Below are positions 6,941 through 15,455 of a stretch of 36,670 nt of DNA, piece by piece. The position numbers and the translations under genes were made by a program. The DNA is taken from the NCBI GenBank assembly GCA_016203175.1, contig JACQNH010000091.1, forward strand, positions 1 to 36,670, given 5' to 3'. The notes beneath the pieces are model-generated. The model worked only from the letters and a program-made list of their open reading frames with translations. It did no database searches and was not told the origin of the DNA. The number at the start of each line of letters is the position of its first letter. Positions within the stretch are counted from its first letter, which is position 1. Source of the stretch: Candidatus Woesearchaeota archaeon (lineage in GTDB: Archaea; Nanobdellota; Nanobdellia; SCGC-AAA011-G17; JACQNH01).

Positions 6941-8587
6941 TTACTCTAAAGTTTGTTGTTTTTCTCCAAGTGCTATACTTCCTTTAATCTCCTCTTTTTC
7001 ACTTTCTTTTGCTTCAGCCAATAAATCTTTTAAACCTTTCTTTAAAACTTTTTGTAAGCACTCTATGATTATACTTTTCTTTTCTCCACTTAAACTACTT
7101 AAAGCATCAGCTAATTCTGGAATGTACTTTTCAAATAAACTGACTTTCTCTCTTTGTTCTTTAGCTTTTACATTCTTCCTTATGTAAACTCCTAATCTCC
7201 TTCCGCATTCTTGAACAGCTAATTTTATCTCTTTAACAATTTCAGGGTAATGCGCAATTGCCTCTTTAGCCTCAGATGTAAAAGGAACCCAAACAGATGC
7301 AATATGAACAGCTAAAACCACAGGCCCAATTGGTAGATTCCCTGATGATTGTTGTAAACCATAAGCCCTCCAATTAGTTTCTTTAATCGCCTCTGTGGTT
7401 GCACAAGCGCTTTGTTGGTACAATAGTGGAACCCTATTTGCAAATCTCATTACTTTTATTGATTCTTCAGGATTTAATTCCCCCCCATAAGCTAATGCAC
7501 AGTCGATCTGGAATGGATAGCCCCTATAAACAGTTGGTGATCTTGTGATTGAAGTGTAAAACTCAGCCTTTATTTCAGTTTGAACACTTTTCAAAAAATC
7601 ATTCTCACCTATAGGGCTCAAGCAATCTGTCGGTGGCGCAATAACTTTGGCTTCCTGCATAGATTTATACAATTTTTCAACCTGATCATGCATTAAATTC
7701 TGCGGCTTATCATTAATATTTAATAATGCCTTAGTTATAATCTCCTTAGCAGTTCCACCTCCAATTCTGCAAAAATCGGTTGTTAAAAATGACTGTAAGT
7801 TTCTTGATTTAGTTTCCTTTAACATTCTCATTAATACCCCTAATTCAGTTCCATGTGGGTGCGGCTTAATCGCTTTTGGTTCTTTTGGTAAATTATTTGA
7901 AGCTCTTTTAAAAATAATCTTTTCATTATCGGGATTAACGTAACTTAATTGTAAATGTGGATTTGTAATTGAAGTTTGTCTTAAATATTCATCAACACCT
8001 TGTTTTCCTTTTTGATATCTCGCTTCTATTTCTAATTCAACCTTCACCCCGTGTGCTTTTGTTGTATCTAATGTCTCTTCTTTTTTAACTTCAGCTTGAT
8101 TTTTGTGGACATCTATAAACATCTCATAAAAGTGCATTTTCTTGTCTTTCGCAGTCTTACTCCAGACCTTTACAGCTTTTCCAGTTGTTAATTGTGAATA
8201 TAAAACTGCACCAGAAGCACCTATTCCTTGTAATCCTCGAGATTGTTTATTTTTTCCAAACTTACTTCCATATAATAATGAACAAAAAACACTCGGCAGG
8301 TTTTCCTTAACTATTCCAGGGCCATTATCTTCAACAGTAATTAGGAATCTCGTTTCAGTTAGTGTTTTAATAGTTACAATTCCTTCGGGTAATATTCTTG
8401 CATCTTCACATGCGTCAATCAAATTGTCTACTAACTCTTTTACCACAGTTAATAAAGCCTTACTTGGATTATCATAACCTAATAAATGCCTATTCCTCTC
8501 AAAAAAAGCACTAACACTTACTTGCCTTAATTCTTTTGCTAATTCTTCAGCACTTTTTTGCTGTAATTCCCCTTTTTTTTCTTTCAT
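6941..8587 (-). CDS. top6B: DNA topoisomerase VI subunit B (GHKL ATPase)
   Basis: The B subunit is the ATP-operated clamp. The GHKL Bergerat fold is complete: E-L-V-D-N-L-I-D-A near residues 50-58, D-N-G-P-G-I, and G-L-Q-G-I-G-A-S-G. A helix-two-turn-helix region and the transducer domain follow, with the W-V-P-F-T-S-E-A-K-E-A-I switch-lysine loop. I choose ATG 8587 (548 aa) over the GTG at 8596, because the TATA-like box at 8611-8619 then lies about 28 bp upstream, matching other leaderless genes here. The C-terminal tail is Lys/Glu-rich. Confidence 0.96.
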   Translation of the reverse strand: MKEKKGELQQKSAEELAKELRQVSVSAFFERNRHLLGYDNPSKALLTVVKELVDNLIDACEDARILPEGIVTIKTLTETRFLITVEDNGPGIVKENLPSVFCSLLYGSKFGKNKQSRGLQGIGASGAVLYSQLTTGKAVKVWSKTAKDKKMHFYEMFIDVHKNQAEVKKEETLDTTKAHGVKVELEIEARYQKGKQGVDEYLRQTSITNPHLQLSYVNPDNEKIIFKRASNNLPKEPKAIKPHPHGTELGVLMRMLKETKSRNLQSFLTTDFCRIGGGTAKEIITKALLNINDKPQNLMHDQVEKLYKSMQEAKVIAPPTDCLSPIGENDFLKSVQTEIKAEFYTSITRSPTVYRGYPFQIDCALAYGGELNPEESIKVMRFANRVPLLYQQSACATTEAIKETNWRAYGLQQSSGNLPIGPVVLAVHIASVWVPFTSEAKEAIAHYPEIVKEIKLAVQECGRRLGVYIRKNVKAKEQREKVSLFEKYIPELADALSSLSGEKKSIIIECLQKVLKKGLKDLLAEAKESEKEEIKGSIALGEKQQTLE

Positions 8588-8637
8588 TAAAACCACAAAA
8601 ATATTTTCTATTTATAAAGATATTTAATCTCTAAAAT

Positions 8638-9153
8638 TTATTCTTTGCTTTTAAATCTTTCAATCATCGCATAAACATGGCCATGAGGAGCTCCAGATAA
8701 TAATTTTTCAACAGCTCTTTTTGCAATTTCAACATTATTTATTAAACCAACAATTGTAACAGTTTTTCCATAAATAACAATAGTTGTATCTGTTAATTTC
8801 TCTAATAATTTTCTAACCTTTCCACCCTCACCAATTAATCTTCCTTTAATTCGTTCTTGTTTCTTCTTAGAATCACCAGAAAAATCTTTTATATTAATTA
8901 TTTCTGCACTATAATTTTCATCCAGTAAACAAATTGCTTCTTCAGGAGTTAAACCCCTTCCAATTATTAGGATAATATTCTTTGCTTGAAAAATATTAAA
9001 GCCATCTTCAGAGCTTATCTCAACTAAACCCTCTTTCGAGTCTATTTTAATGTTAACATTTAATTTTTTCTGTAATAATCTTTTAAAACTCCCTTTCTGT
9101 CCAATTAAAACAGCAACTCTTTCCTTTGGTATTCTTATTATTTCTGTAAACAT
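8638..9153 (-). CDS. PNO1/Dim2-type KH-domain RNA-binding protein
   Basis: Two KH modules are visible: the first with G-Q-K-G near residues 18-21, the second with G-E-G-G near 108-111 followed by the beta strand T-I-V-I-Y-G-K-T-V-T-I-V-G. The A-P-H-G-H-V-Y near the end is typical of archaeal Dim2p/PNO1. The family binds pre-16S rRNA near the 3' end during small-subunit maturation and also binds aIF2-alpha. In many archaea it neighbours aIF1A, as here (39 bp away). A TATA-like TTTTTAAATAG (minus) lies about 27 bp upstream, so leaderless. Confidence 0.93.
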   Translation of the reverse strand: MFTEIIRIPKERVAVLIGQKGSFKRLLQKKLNVNIKIDSKEGLVEISSEDGFNIFQAKNIILIIGRGLTPEEAICLLDENYSAEIINIKDFSGDSKKKQERIKGRLIGEGGKVRKLLEKLTDTTIVIYGKTVTIVGLINNVEIAKRAVEKLLSGAPHGHVYAMIERFKSKE

Positions 9154-9191
9154 ATTTTATTAAAGATTTTATAGCTATTTAAAAATATTCA

Positions 9192-9527
9192 TTAAAACTC
9201 CATTCCCTCTAAACCCTTCAATAAACCCTTTCTCCTTAGCCAATCTACCTGCCCTATCTTATACTTAAATATAACATCCCCTTTTTCATTCCCACCGAAC
9301 TCCCAAGGCTCGACTAAAACCAAATCCCCTTCCCTTACCCATAACTTTCTTTTTAATCTTCCAGGTATTCTACAATTTCTTGTTTTTCCATCTAAGCATT
9401 TAACCCTCATTCTAGAAGCCCCTAATCTTTGTTCTACAACCCCAAAAGTTTGATTCCCCCTAGGCAACATTACCCTACTAAAATCTTCTTGTTCTTCACT
9501 TTGTGCATTATGAGGTTTACGTTCCAT
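9192..9527 (-). CDS. eif1A: Translation initiation factor aIF1A
   Basis: This is a single OB-fold S1-like protein of 111 residues. The core runs G-V-V-E-Q-R-L-G-A-S-R-M-R-V-K-C-L-D-G, then R-I-P-G-R-L-K-R-K-L-W-V-R-E-G-D, then D-V-I-F-K-Y, all hallmark aIF1A strands. It binds the A site of the small subunit during initiation. The TATA-like GGTTTAAAAACTG lies about 26 bp upstream. It stands in a run of translation genes on the minus strand. Confidence 0.97.
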   Translation of the reverse strand: MERKPHNAQSEEQEDFSRVMLPRGNQTFGVVEQRLGASRMRVKCLDGKTRNCRIPGRLKRKLWVREGDLVLVEPWEFGGNEKGDVIFKYKIGQVDWLRRKGLLKGLEGMEF

Positions 9528-9551
9528 AAAACATTAGGATATAAGCAGTTT

Positions 9552-9860
9552 TTAAACCTTTTTACGAAAGCAAATAGTCAATCTTGTTAAAACCTTGCTA
9601 GTCCATCTTTCAGTTTTATGAACAGCAGAACTCATTTTTATTTCTCCATTAAAGGCTTTTTTCAATCTTCTAGCTATTTCTCTTGCAAAATCTTTAGAAT
9701 CAACATAGATGTCAACGCCAAATTTTTTTTCTATTCTCTTTGGCACAATAATACCTCTTTTCTTGATCCTTCTTTCAACATAATCTTCAATCTCTTTATC
9801 CCTTGGTCTCAATTGTATTATTGCTTCATAATAATCTTTATGTCGTAATAATTTGTGCAT
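9552..9860 (-). CDS. Short NMD3-like domain protein (102 aa)
   Basis: The sequence resembles the central part of NMD3, the large-subunit biogenesis factor. It opens with D-Y-Y-E-A-I-I-Q-L-R. Later come V-D-I-Y-V-D-S-K-D-F-A-R-E-I-A-R-R-L-K-K-A-F-N-G-E-I-K and a final basic strand ending R-L-T-I-C-F-R-K-K. Full archaeal NMD3 has an N-terminal set of zinc-binding CxxC motifs; none is present, so this is a single-domain form. I choose ATG 9860 over GTG 9869. The gene overlaps the 3' end of DUF424 by 23 bases, indicating translational coupling. The assignment is from motif memory and is less certain than its neighbours. Confidence 0.7.
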   Translation of the reverse strand: MHKLLRHKDYYEAIIQLRPRDKEIEDYVERRIKKRGIIVPKRIEKKFGVDIYVDSKDFAREIARRLKKAFNGEIKMSSAVHKTERWTSKVLTRLTICFRKKV

Positions 9861-10128
9861 ATGGAACACCTTTTATTTTCAAAACATTTTTTTCATCAAC
9901 TAAACTTAATTTAATACAAACTTGAACAGATTCTTCGCCAACTGCATTAACATTCAAAGCAGTTTTTAAGATTTTACTAGCCTCTTCTTCATTTACCTTA
10001 TCCCCTTTATAAAATCTTTCACTTATATTAATTACCAAATTTCCTTCTTCTAAAGTTTTTCCTACTAAATCTTCATCGCAAATAGCAACAACTTCTGAAT
10101 ATTTATCTTTATGAATTTTTAAATACAT
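9838..10128 (-). CDS. DUF424 family protein
   Basis: A 96-residue archaeal protein with the conserved pattern M-Y-L-K near the start, A-I-C-D-E-D-L-V-G-K-T, then an F-Y-x-G segment. It ends with A-V-G-E-E-S-V-Q-V-C-I-K and V-D-E-K-N-V-L-K-I-K-G-V-P-Y-A-Q. DUF424 proteins are found almost only in archaea and commonly sit beside aIF2-beta, as here (1 bp after its stop). Biochemical role unknown; the location points to translation or ribosome assembly. Confidence 0.9.
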   Translation of the reverse strand: MYLKIHKDKYSEVVAICDEDLVGKTLEEGNLVINISERFYKGDKVNEEEASKILKTALNVNAVGEESVQVCIKLSLVDEKNVLKIKGVPYAQIITT

Positions 10129-10129
10129 T

Positions 10130-10546
10130 TCAAATCTTGGCCCTCACTGGATTTTTTGCGCCACAAGCCATACAATGCATATAGGTTATTCTTCCTTCTT
10201 TGATTAATTTTGTATCTGGTTTTTTACATTCTTTACAAATAACAAAATCATTAGCATATTCAACTAGTTTATTATTTATTGAAATAGCTTGTAATTTCCT
10301 TCCTAATACTAGTCTAGGTCCATCAATGCTTGCAGGAGTTGCCAGTTCTCTTTGTAAATATTTTAATAAATGCTCTTGGGGTCTGTTAAATATCTGACAA
10401 ATTTGATTAAAATTATTAACTATTGTTTTAGCCCCTTGTAATAACCATGAAGCCTTAGGAACTTCAAACCTTTCTGCACTAACAGAAATGCTTTTAGGCA
10501 ATCTTTCTCTTGCTCTTTTCAATAATTCTTCGTATTTAAATTCCAT
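10130..10546 (-). CDS. eif2b: Translation initiation factor aIF2 beta subunit
   Basis: 138 residues with the aIF2-beta core (Y-E-E-L-L-K-R-A at the start, Q-I-F-N-R-P-Q-E-H-L-L-K-Y-L in the middle) and a C-terminal zinc ribbon C-K-E-C ... C-M-A-C. The family is part of the aIF2 heterotrimer delivering initiator tRNA. Length is normal. It is followed one base later by DUF424. A 36-bp gap separates it from the upstream unknown gene. Confidence 0.97.
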   Translation of the reverse strand: MEFKYEELLKRARERLPKSISVSAERFEVPKASWLLQGAKTIVNNFNQICQIFNRPQEHLLKYLQRELATPASIDGPRLVLGRKLQAISINNKLVEYANDFVICKECKKPDTKLIKEGRITYMHCMACGAKNPVRAKI

Positions 10547-10582
10547 GAATAAAAGAGGTCAATAAGGTTTTTAAATTGTTTG

Positions 10583-10966
10583 TTATTTAAATTTCCAGAT
10601 GTATAACTCACTTAATGATGACCTTTCTGGTAAGCTATACCCTTCGCATCTGTAACCTAAACTATTGTCATGATTAACAATTTGAAAAGCAGTTATTCCG
10701 CCTTCATTTTCAACTATAATCACTTTAAAAGCTTCATGCAACTCCTTAGGAAATTTACTTAAATCTAAATTATTATCTGAAAATATTTCTCTTATATCAG
10801 ATTCTGTTGCTTCTAAATGAATTCTTCCACAAGCAGTTAAATAAGCAAACCCTTCCAAATTCCCCTCTTTAAAATTTCTAAAAATTACTCTTCTAATTTC
10901 TAATCCAGAATAAACTCTTCTAGGTTCAAATTCTTTCTGAAAAACAGTAAGATCGCTTAGTTCCAT
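10583..10966 (-). CDS. Unrecognised 127-residue protein
   Basis: I do not recognise this family. It is a compact alpha/beta protein with no membrane segment. It has a hydrophobic middle (E-A-F-K-V-I-I-V-E-N) and two cysteines. A TATA-like TTTTATATATG (minus) lies about 26 bp before the ATG, giving a leaderless start and its own promoter inside the replication/translation block. Its position between RPA and aIF2-beta may be incidental. Confidence 0.7.
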   Translation of the reverse strand: MELSDLTVFQKEFEPRRVYSGLEIRRVIFRNFKEGNLEGFAYLTACGRIHLEATESDIREIFSDNNLDLSKFPKELHEAFKVIIVENEGGITAFQIVNHDNSLGYRCEGYSLPERSSLSELYIWKFK

Positions 10967-11014
10967 AATTTAAATTAAAAATTTTCATATATAAAATTAA
11001 CATTATTACTATTA

Positions 11015-11734
11015 CTATCCGATGTATTGCACAAATCCTGGTTTAGGATGGAATATTTCACCTTCTTTAACAAGCTCTCTAATTATATTTTCAGTCTGCT
11101 CTTCAGATAATTGTGTTCTTAAAGCAACATCCACAGTTCTTATCCCTACATCACCAACATTTTCTATTATCGATAAAACTCTCTGCCTTTCAGTTTCAGT
11201 TATAGTATCAGTTTCAGGTTTGGTAAAATCTATTTCTTCAACAGCTTTGCTAATAGAGATTTCTTTTTTAGTTTGAACTTCAATTAATGTATTTACTTCT
11301 TTCTTAACCTCTTTATTTTTAATAGGCTCTCCATATAATCTGATTAATTCTAATCTTCTTAACTTCCCCCAATTAGGATCATCTAAAATCTTGACAATCT
11401 CAGGTAAAACATAAATCTCACTATTAAATAATCTAACTCTCCCAATTACATTAACCAAATCACCAATCTTTACTTTTTCTAATAGTTTAACATCCTCTCT
11501 CCAGGCTTTAACTCGAATCGCTTCTGAACCATCATCTATAGTAATACTAGTATAATTATTATCAGCACTTTTATAAACTAAAACACTACTTGCAATTAAA
11601 TTAACTCTTGAGATCTTTAAATTTCTAACATCCAAATAAGGAGTTTCTTCCACACTATCAGGGATTATAAACTTCCCATTAACTAAATCAGTAATCCATA
11701 ACTTGTAAGCCGTTGCTCTTTTTATTTCTGCCAT
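11015..11734 (-). CDS. OB-fold single-stranded DNA-binding protein (RPA-like) with winged-helix tail
   Basis: Residues about 40-130 form an OB fold (I-A-S-S-V-L-V-Y, T-S-I-T-I-D-D-G-S-E-A-I-R-V-K-A-W, V-N-V-I-G-R-V). This is characteristic of archaeal Rpa32-like/COG3390 proteins. After an acidic linker, the last 60 residues form a winged helix ending K-E-G-E-I-F-H-P-K-P-G-F. That ending closely resembles the C-terminus of the MCM encoded next to it. The ATG abuts the MCM stop with no gap, so the two are cotranscribed and translationally coupled. Expected role: coating ssDNA at the fork with MCM. Confidence 0.88.
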   Translation of the reverse strand: MAEIKRATAYKLWITDLVNGKFIIPDSVEETPYLDVRNLKISRVNLIASSVLVYKSADNNYTSITIDDGSEAIRVKAWREDVKLLEKVKIGDLVNVIGRVRLFNSEIYVLPEIVKILDDPNWGKLRRLELIRLYGEPIKNKEVKKEVNTLIEVQTKKEISISKAVEEIDFTKPETDTITETERQRVLSIIENVGDVGIRTVDVALRTQLSEEQTENIIRELVKEGEIFHPKPGFVQYIG

Positions 11735-14428
11735 TTATATCCTGCTTATAAAACCTTTTTTTGGCTCAAATAATTCGCCTTCTTTTTTTAATTTTTCAAG
11801 TAAATCATAAACTTCAGTCTCAGAAATATCTTTCTTTTGAGCATCTTCAATTATATCCCCGACCGCAACTGTTTTTCCTTTTTTTTCGCTTAAATTAATT
11901 ATAATTTCCCTTAACATTACTATTTTGCTTCTAGTTGATGCAGCTATTCCGGTGCTAATAATATCTATATCCATCTTTCCAGTCTTAGGGTCAATTCCAA
12001 CCTGTTCTAAACATGCAGTCATAATTTTGATTGCTCTTTCAGCATCCTTTGAAGTAACCTTTTTAGCCATTCTTACCCTTGCACTTGCCTCAGATAGCCT
12101 TACAATAGCTTCTAATTGTCTTGCAGATATTGGTATTGGTCTTACACCTTCATCACCTGTACTTCCAGAATTTCTTAAATCAACATAAAACTTCTTAATT
12201 ACTGCAATAGCATTATTAGTTAGTATAGGTTTGCACTTTTGTCTTGCATAAGCAACATATTTTTTAACAAACTCATTAGGTATTTCAGGCGCAGACTTTT
12301 CAACGTTTCTCATAGTTTCTAAAACATGTGAAGCAATTTTTTCATCTTTATCTTTATTTGGAATATCTCTTACAGGGAAGATTAAATCAAATCTATTAAT
12401 CAAAGCAGGAGGTAAATTTATTTGAGCTGCAATTGGTTGGTAAGGATCAAATCTTCCAAATTTAGGGTTTGCGGCAGATAATAATGTTGTTTCAGCCCTT
12501 AAAACAGCTTGAATATTAGCTTTTGAAATAGAAACTTGTTCATTAGCTAAAACCTCATGTAAAGCAGATGTATCTTCAGTAGAAATTTTATCTAGCTCAT
12601 CGATCATTGCATAACCCCCATTAGCTAAAACTAAAGTTCCTGCCTCTAAAGCCCAACCTTTCAAGAATTCATCTTTAACAACTGAAGCAGTATTATGAAC
12701 AATAATCCCGTTGGCTATGAAATTATGCGCTTCTTTTACAGTTATATCATAAACATACTCGTAAGTTGGTTTTATTAAACCTATATATTTAATTCTCTCC
12801 CATAACAGATCCGGTCGACCTAAAATTTTGAGATAGTCTAACTCTTTAAAACTTTTTTGTCGTAAAGATTGTATCCTTGAGATAAATTTATTTAAGTAAG
12901 CCCTACTATTATCTCTTCTCAACAGTGAAGATTTACGTCCGAATATTTTTCTTGAAATTAAGGAGATAGTAGGTATTTTAAAGTCACTTTTAACATTGAT
13001 CTCACGAGCAGTAGCAATATGATCGGACTCTCTTAATTCCATCGCCTTTTTCCATAAAACACCTTCTTTGTTAATTGTCAATAACTTTGTATTTTTTGTA
13101 AGCTCAATCTTTTTACCGCTTTGCAAGGTTATCGATACAATCTCCTTAGGGGCTTTTATCTTCCAAAAATGCTCTACTTCTCTCGTATTAATCTTTAAAT
13201 TGGGATCTACAGAATACACTTTAATACCTGTTTTATTCATTGTTCTATAGATGTCTTTTGAATATTCTTCGCTTCCATTCTCTAACTGTTTCTCAACTTC
13301 ATATTTTATTGGAGTAAGCTCCCCAGGGTTCTTCATAATTAAAGAATCAGGAGCTATACACAAACCAGCTGCAGAAGCCCCCTTACCAGCAACGTATCTT
13401 GCCTTAGGCGCAACTTTTGATAAAGATAATAATAAAGTACTTTTAGCGCTGCCAGGATCACCAACTAATAAAATGTGCATATTTCCCCTTGTTTTAGTAC
13501 CATCTTTCTTTTCTTTCTTAACTCCACCCATTAATTGCAAAATTACAGCATCTTTAATATTCTCATGTCCAAAAATAGAGGGTGCAATAGAATTTCTTAA
13601 TCTTTCATAAACATAAGGATCTTTAGAAAGTTCAATAATCTTTTCCTCATCTTCTTTGTTTATTTCCACATCTTCAAAAGTCTCTTCTATGGGTTCAACA
13701 TAATTTGCATCAATCATTAAATCATATCTTATACTTTGTGCACCAGTCTTCAACATTATAGGCACTTCTCTTACAATACCATTAACTCTTACCTTTGAAC
13801 CAGGAGTAGTTTTCTTTTCTAATTTGGGTTCAACTAAATCCTCTTTAAGAAATACAGAAATTCTTTTAGGCTGCGCCCCCCCTTCTAATTTCTCAGGAAC
13901 TTCTTCTATTACCAATCTTTGAGCATCAACTAAATCACGATGTATTAATCTAAAAGTTCCTCTTCTCCCACAAGTGCATCTTGATGGTTCTTTAAATCTA
14001 GTCTCAACTTGTATTATTGATAGGGTATTTCCGCAACTAGGGCATTCAAATTTTGCCATTGTAACTTGAGGCCTTACATCAGATGTTTGTCTTACAATTC
14101 CATCAACAGCTAAAAATTTATTTAGATGAACACTTCTTATATTTCTTATTTCAATTCTTTGTGATTCAGGTAAATTTTCAAATCTTATTCTCAAACTAAT
14201 TTCTTCAGGAATAAAAATCTGTGACAAAGCAACTTCAGCAGCCTTTGTAGCGTTTTCAGGGTCGTTCAATAAAAATTCAGCTAATTCAATATCAAAGGCA
14301 GCTAATTCTTTAAAATCCAAAACTATAGACTTCTTTCCTTCTGTTAAAATATCATGGATTTTATTCTCATAATGACTCTGTAAAAATTCCTGAAAGTGTT
14401 CTATCTGTTCCTGTACATCTAAAGCCAT
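11735..14428 (-). CDS. mcm: MCM replicative helicase interrupted by an intein
   Basis: Without the intein the host protein is about 674 residues, normal for archaeal MCM. The N-terminal OB/zinc region has C129-x-x-C132 and C151-x-C153. Walker A is G-D-P-G-S-A-K-S at 323-330, Walker B is Y-A-M-I-D-E-L-D at about 606-613, and the arginine-finger region N-R-F-D-L-I-F follows. A C-terminal winged helix closes the protein. The intein (residues 357-579) splits the conserved A-S-A-A-G-L / T-A-S-V-V-K-D-E segment between Walker A and B. MCM can only work after protein splicing. A TATA-like TTAAATAAATAAG lies about 27 bp upstream. Confidence 0.97.
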   Translation of the reverse strand: MALDVQEQIEHFQEFLQSHYENKIHDILTEGKKSIVLDFKELAAFDIELAEFLLNDPENATKAAEVALSQIFIPEEISLRIRFENLPESQRIEIRNIRSVHLNKFLAVDGIVRQTSDVRPQVTMAKFECPSCGNTLSIIQVETRFKEPSRCTCGRRGTFRLIHRDLVDAQRLVIEEVPEKLEGGAQPKRISVFLKEDLVEPKLEKKTTPGSKVRVNGIVREVPIMLKTGAQSIRYDLMIDANYVEPIEETFEDVEINKEDEEKIIELSKDPYVYERLRNSIAPSIFGHENIKDAVILQLMGGVKKEKKDGTKTRGNMHILLVGDPGSAKSTLLLSLSKVAPKARYVAGKGASAAGLCIAPDSLIMKNPGELTPIKYEVEKQLENGSEEYSKDIYRTMNKTGIKVYSVDPNLKINTREVEHFWKIKAPKEIVSITLQSGKKIELTKNTKLLTINKEGVLWKKAMELRESDHIATAREINVKSDFKIPTISLISRKIFGRKSSLLRRDNSRAYLNKFISRIQSLRQKSFKELDYLKILGRPDLLWERIKYIGLIKPTYEYVYDITVKEAHNFIANGIIVHNTASVVKDEFLKGWALEAGTLVLANGGYAMIDELDKISTEDTSALHEVLANEQVSISKANIQAVLRAETTLLSAANPKFGRFDPYQPIAAQINLPPALINRFDLIFPVRDIPNKDKDEKIASHVLETMRNVEKSAPEIPNEFVKKYVAYARQKCKPILTNNAIAVIKKFYVDLRNSGSTGDEGVRPIPISARQLEAIVRLSEASARVRMAKKVTSKDAERAIKIMTACLEQVGIDPKTGKMDIDIISTGIAASTRSKIVMLREIIINLSEKKGKTVAVGDIIEDAQKKDISETEVYDLLEKLKKEGELFEPKKGFISRI
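12692..13360 (-). other. Mini-intein in MCM (223 residues)
   Basis: The intein begins with Cys (block A: C-I-A-P-D-S-L-I) and ends I-I-V-H-N with Thr as the first C-extein residue. Block F (Y-V-Y-D-I-T-V) and block G (A-H-N-F-I-A-N-G-I-I-V-H-N) are intact. No LAGLIDADG pair is visible; the stretch at intein residues about 125-185 is a short Arg/Ser-rich linker that may be an endonuclease remnant. In block B the usual T-x-x-H reads T-K-N-T (MCM numbering 444-447), so the conserved histidine is Thr. Confidence 0.93.
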
Positions 14429-14587
14429 TTTTTAACCCCCGAATTATTCTTATTTATTTAACATCTTTTTAAACATTATTGGGTTTTATTTACTATAATC
14501 TAAACTCATTAAAATAACTTACTGCTTTAAAATTGAAAAAAATACTAAAGAAATTGAAATAAATACGGTTTACTCAGAAAATCTAAT

Positions 14588-15136
14588 TTATTTTCCCTTT
14601 GTAGCCTTTTTCAATACAACAATTAACTTGTCAACAGCCTCATGTAACTTATCTTCAGACCTTGTTCCAGTGCAAACAATCTTCCCATTACTAAATAATA
14701 AGAATGTAGCTCTAGTCCCATCTAATTTGTAAACTAAACCAGGAAATTGTTCAGGCTCATACTCTGTATTCTCCAAAGTCATTGCTAATTTATTTAAATT
14801 TAAATCCATTCCTATACTTCCTGAAGCAACCATATTTTGAACTCTAATCACAGGTTTAACTTTAATCCTGATCCCAATCTTTTCAACGTTTTTAATTATA
14901 TTCTTGACAGATTCCCTCACCTTCAACATCGATTTAGCACCAGTGCAAACAATCTTTCCCGAACTAAAAATTAAAGCACTAGTCTTAGGATCCTTAATTC
15001 TCATAACTAAACCAGGAAATTGTTCAGGATTATACTCTGTATTAGGTAATGTTTCAGCTAATTTTATCAAAGGAATATCATGCTCCAAAGCAGCTGTAGC
15101 AACTATATTTTGAATTCTTATCTCTTTCTTTGCCAT
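14588..15136 (-). CDS. tbp: TATA-box-binding protein
   Basis: Two tandem TBP repeats fill the protein. I-R-I-Q-N-I-V-A-T-A opens the first and I-R-V-Q-N-M-V-A-S-G the second. Each has a Y-x-P-E-Q-F-P-G-L-V segment and an I-F-S-S-G-K-I-V-C-T-G or L-F-S-N-G-K-I-V-C-T-G segment. At 182 residues the length is normal. It recruits TFB and RNA polymerase to TATA boxes of the kind listed here. A TTTTTAAATAAG box lies upstream. The 159-bp gap to MCM holds the MCM promoter. Confidence 0.98.
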   Translation of the reverse strand: MAKKEIRIQNIVATAALEHDIPLIKLAETLPNTEYNPEQFPGLVMRIKDPKTSALIFSSGKIVCTGAKSMLKVRESVKNIIKNVEKIGIRIKVKPVIRVQNMVASGSIGMDLNLNKLAMTLENTEYEPEQFPGLVYKLDGTRATFLLFSNGKIVCTGTRSEDKLHEAVDKLIVVLKKATKGK

Positions 15137-15192
15137 TTTTAATCAGCTATTCTTATTTAAAAAGGTTTAAAAAGGTATTTATAAAGCAAAGA

Positions 15193-15201
15193 TTTAAATA
15201 C
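15193..15201 (+). promoter_or_regulatory. TATA-like box of the vapBC operon
   Basis: TTTAAATAC lies about 26-29 bp before ATG 15222 and decides that start over the upstream TTG at 15213. Confidence 0.55.
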
Positions 15202-15221
15202 ATATACATACATTGAATAAT

Positions 15222-15455
15222 ATGACCACCAAATGTATAACAATAACAAGTGAAGCTTATGAGCGCTTGTCTATGCTTAAAGCTCCTTATGAAAGTTTTA
15301 GCGAAGTTATAACTAAACTTACTAAAAAATATTCTTTCTTTGATCTTATTGGGCTTTTATCTAACAAAGAAGCAGAAGAAATGCGCGAACACGTAGCTGA
15401 TTTAAGAAAAAGGTTAAGGAAAGAAGTTAATCAAACAGCAGAGAGGCTAAAATGA
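15222..15455 (+). CDS. vapB: VapB-type antitoxin (DUF217-like)
   Basis: 77 residues. The N-terminal half has a ribbon-helix-helix/AbrB-like character common in archaeal antitoxins: T-I-T-S-E-A-Y-E-R-L-S-M-L-K, then S-F-S-E-V-I-T-K-L. The C-terminal half is a charged helix that would bind the toxin. Its stop overlaps the vapC start (ATGA, 4 bases), so the two are coupled. The protein should neutralise VapC and repress its own promoter. A TTG start at 15213 would add three residues but gives a poorer promoter spacing. Confidence 0.88.
   Translation: MTTKCITITSEAYERLSMLKAPYESFSEVITKLTKKYSFFDLIGLLSNKEAEEMREHVADLRKRLRKEVNQTAERLK

Noticed and set aside
12692-13360. Reading the MCM insert as a domain fusion instead of an intein
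   Set aside because: Cys1, blocks F and G, terminal His-Asn and a Thr+1 are all present, and the flanks join to a standard MCM motif.
15213-15221. TTG start three codons upstream for vapB
   Set aside because: The TATA spacing fits the ATG at 15222 and the added residues add nothing.
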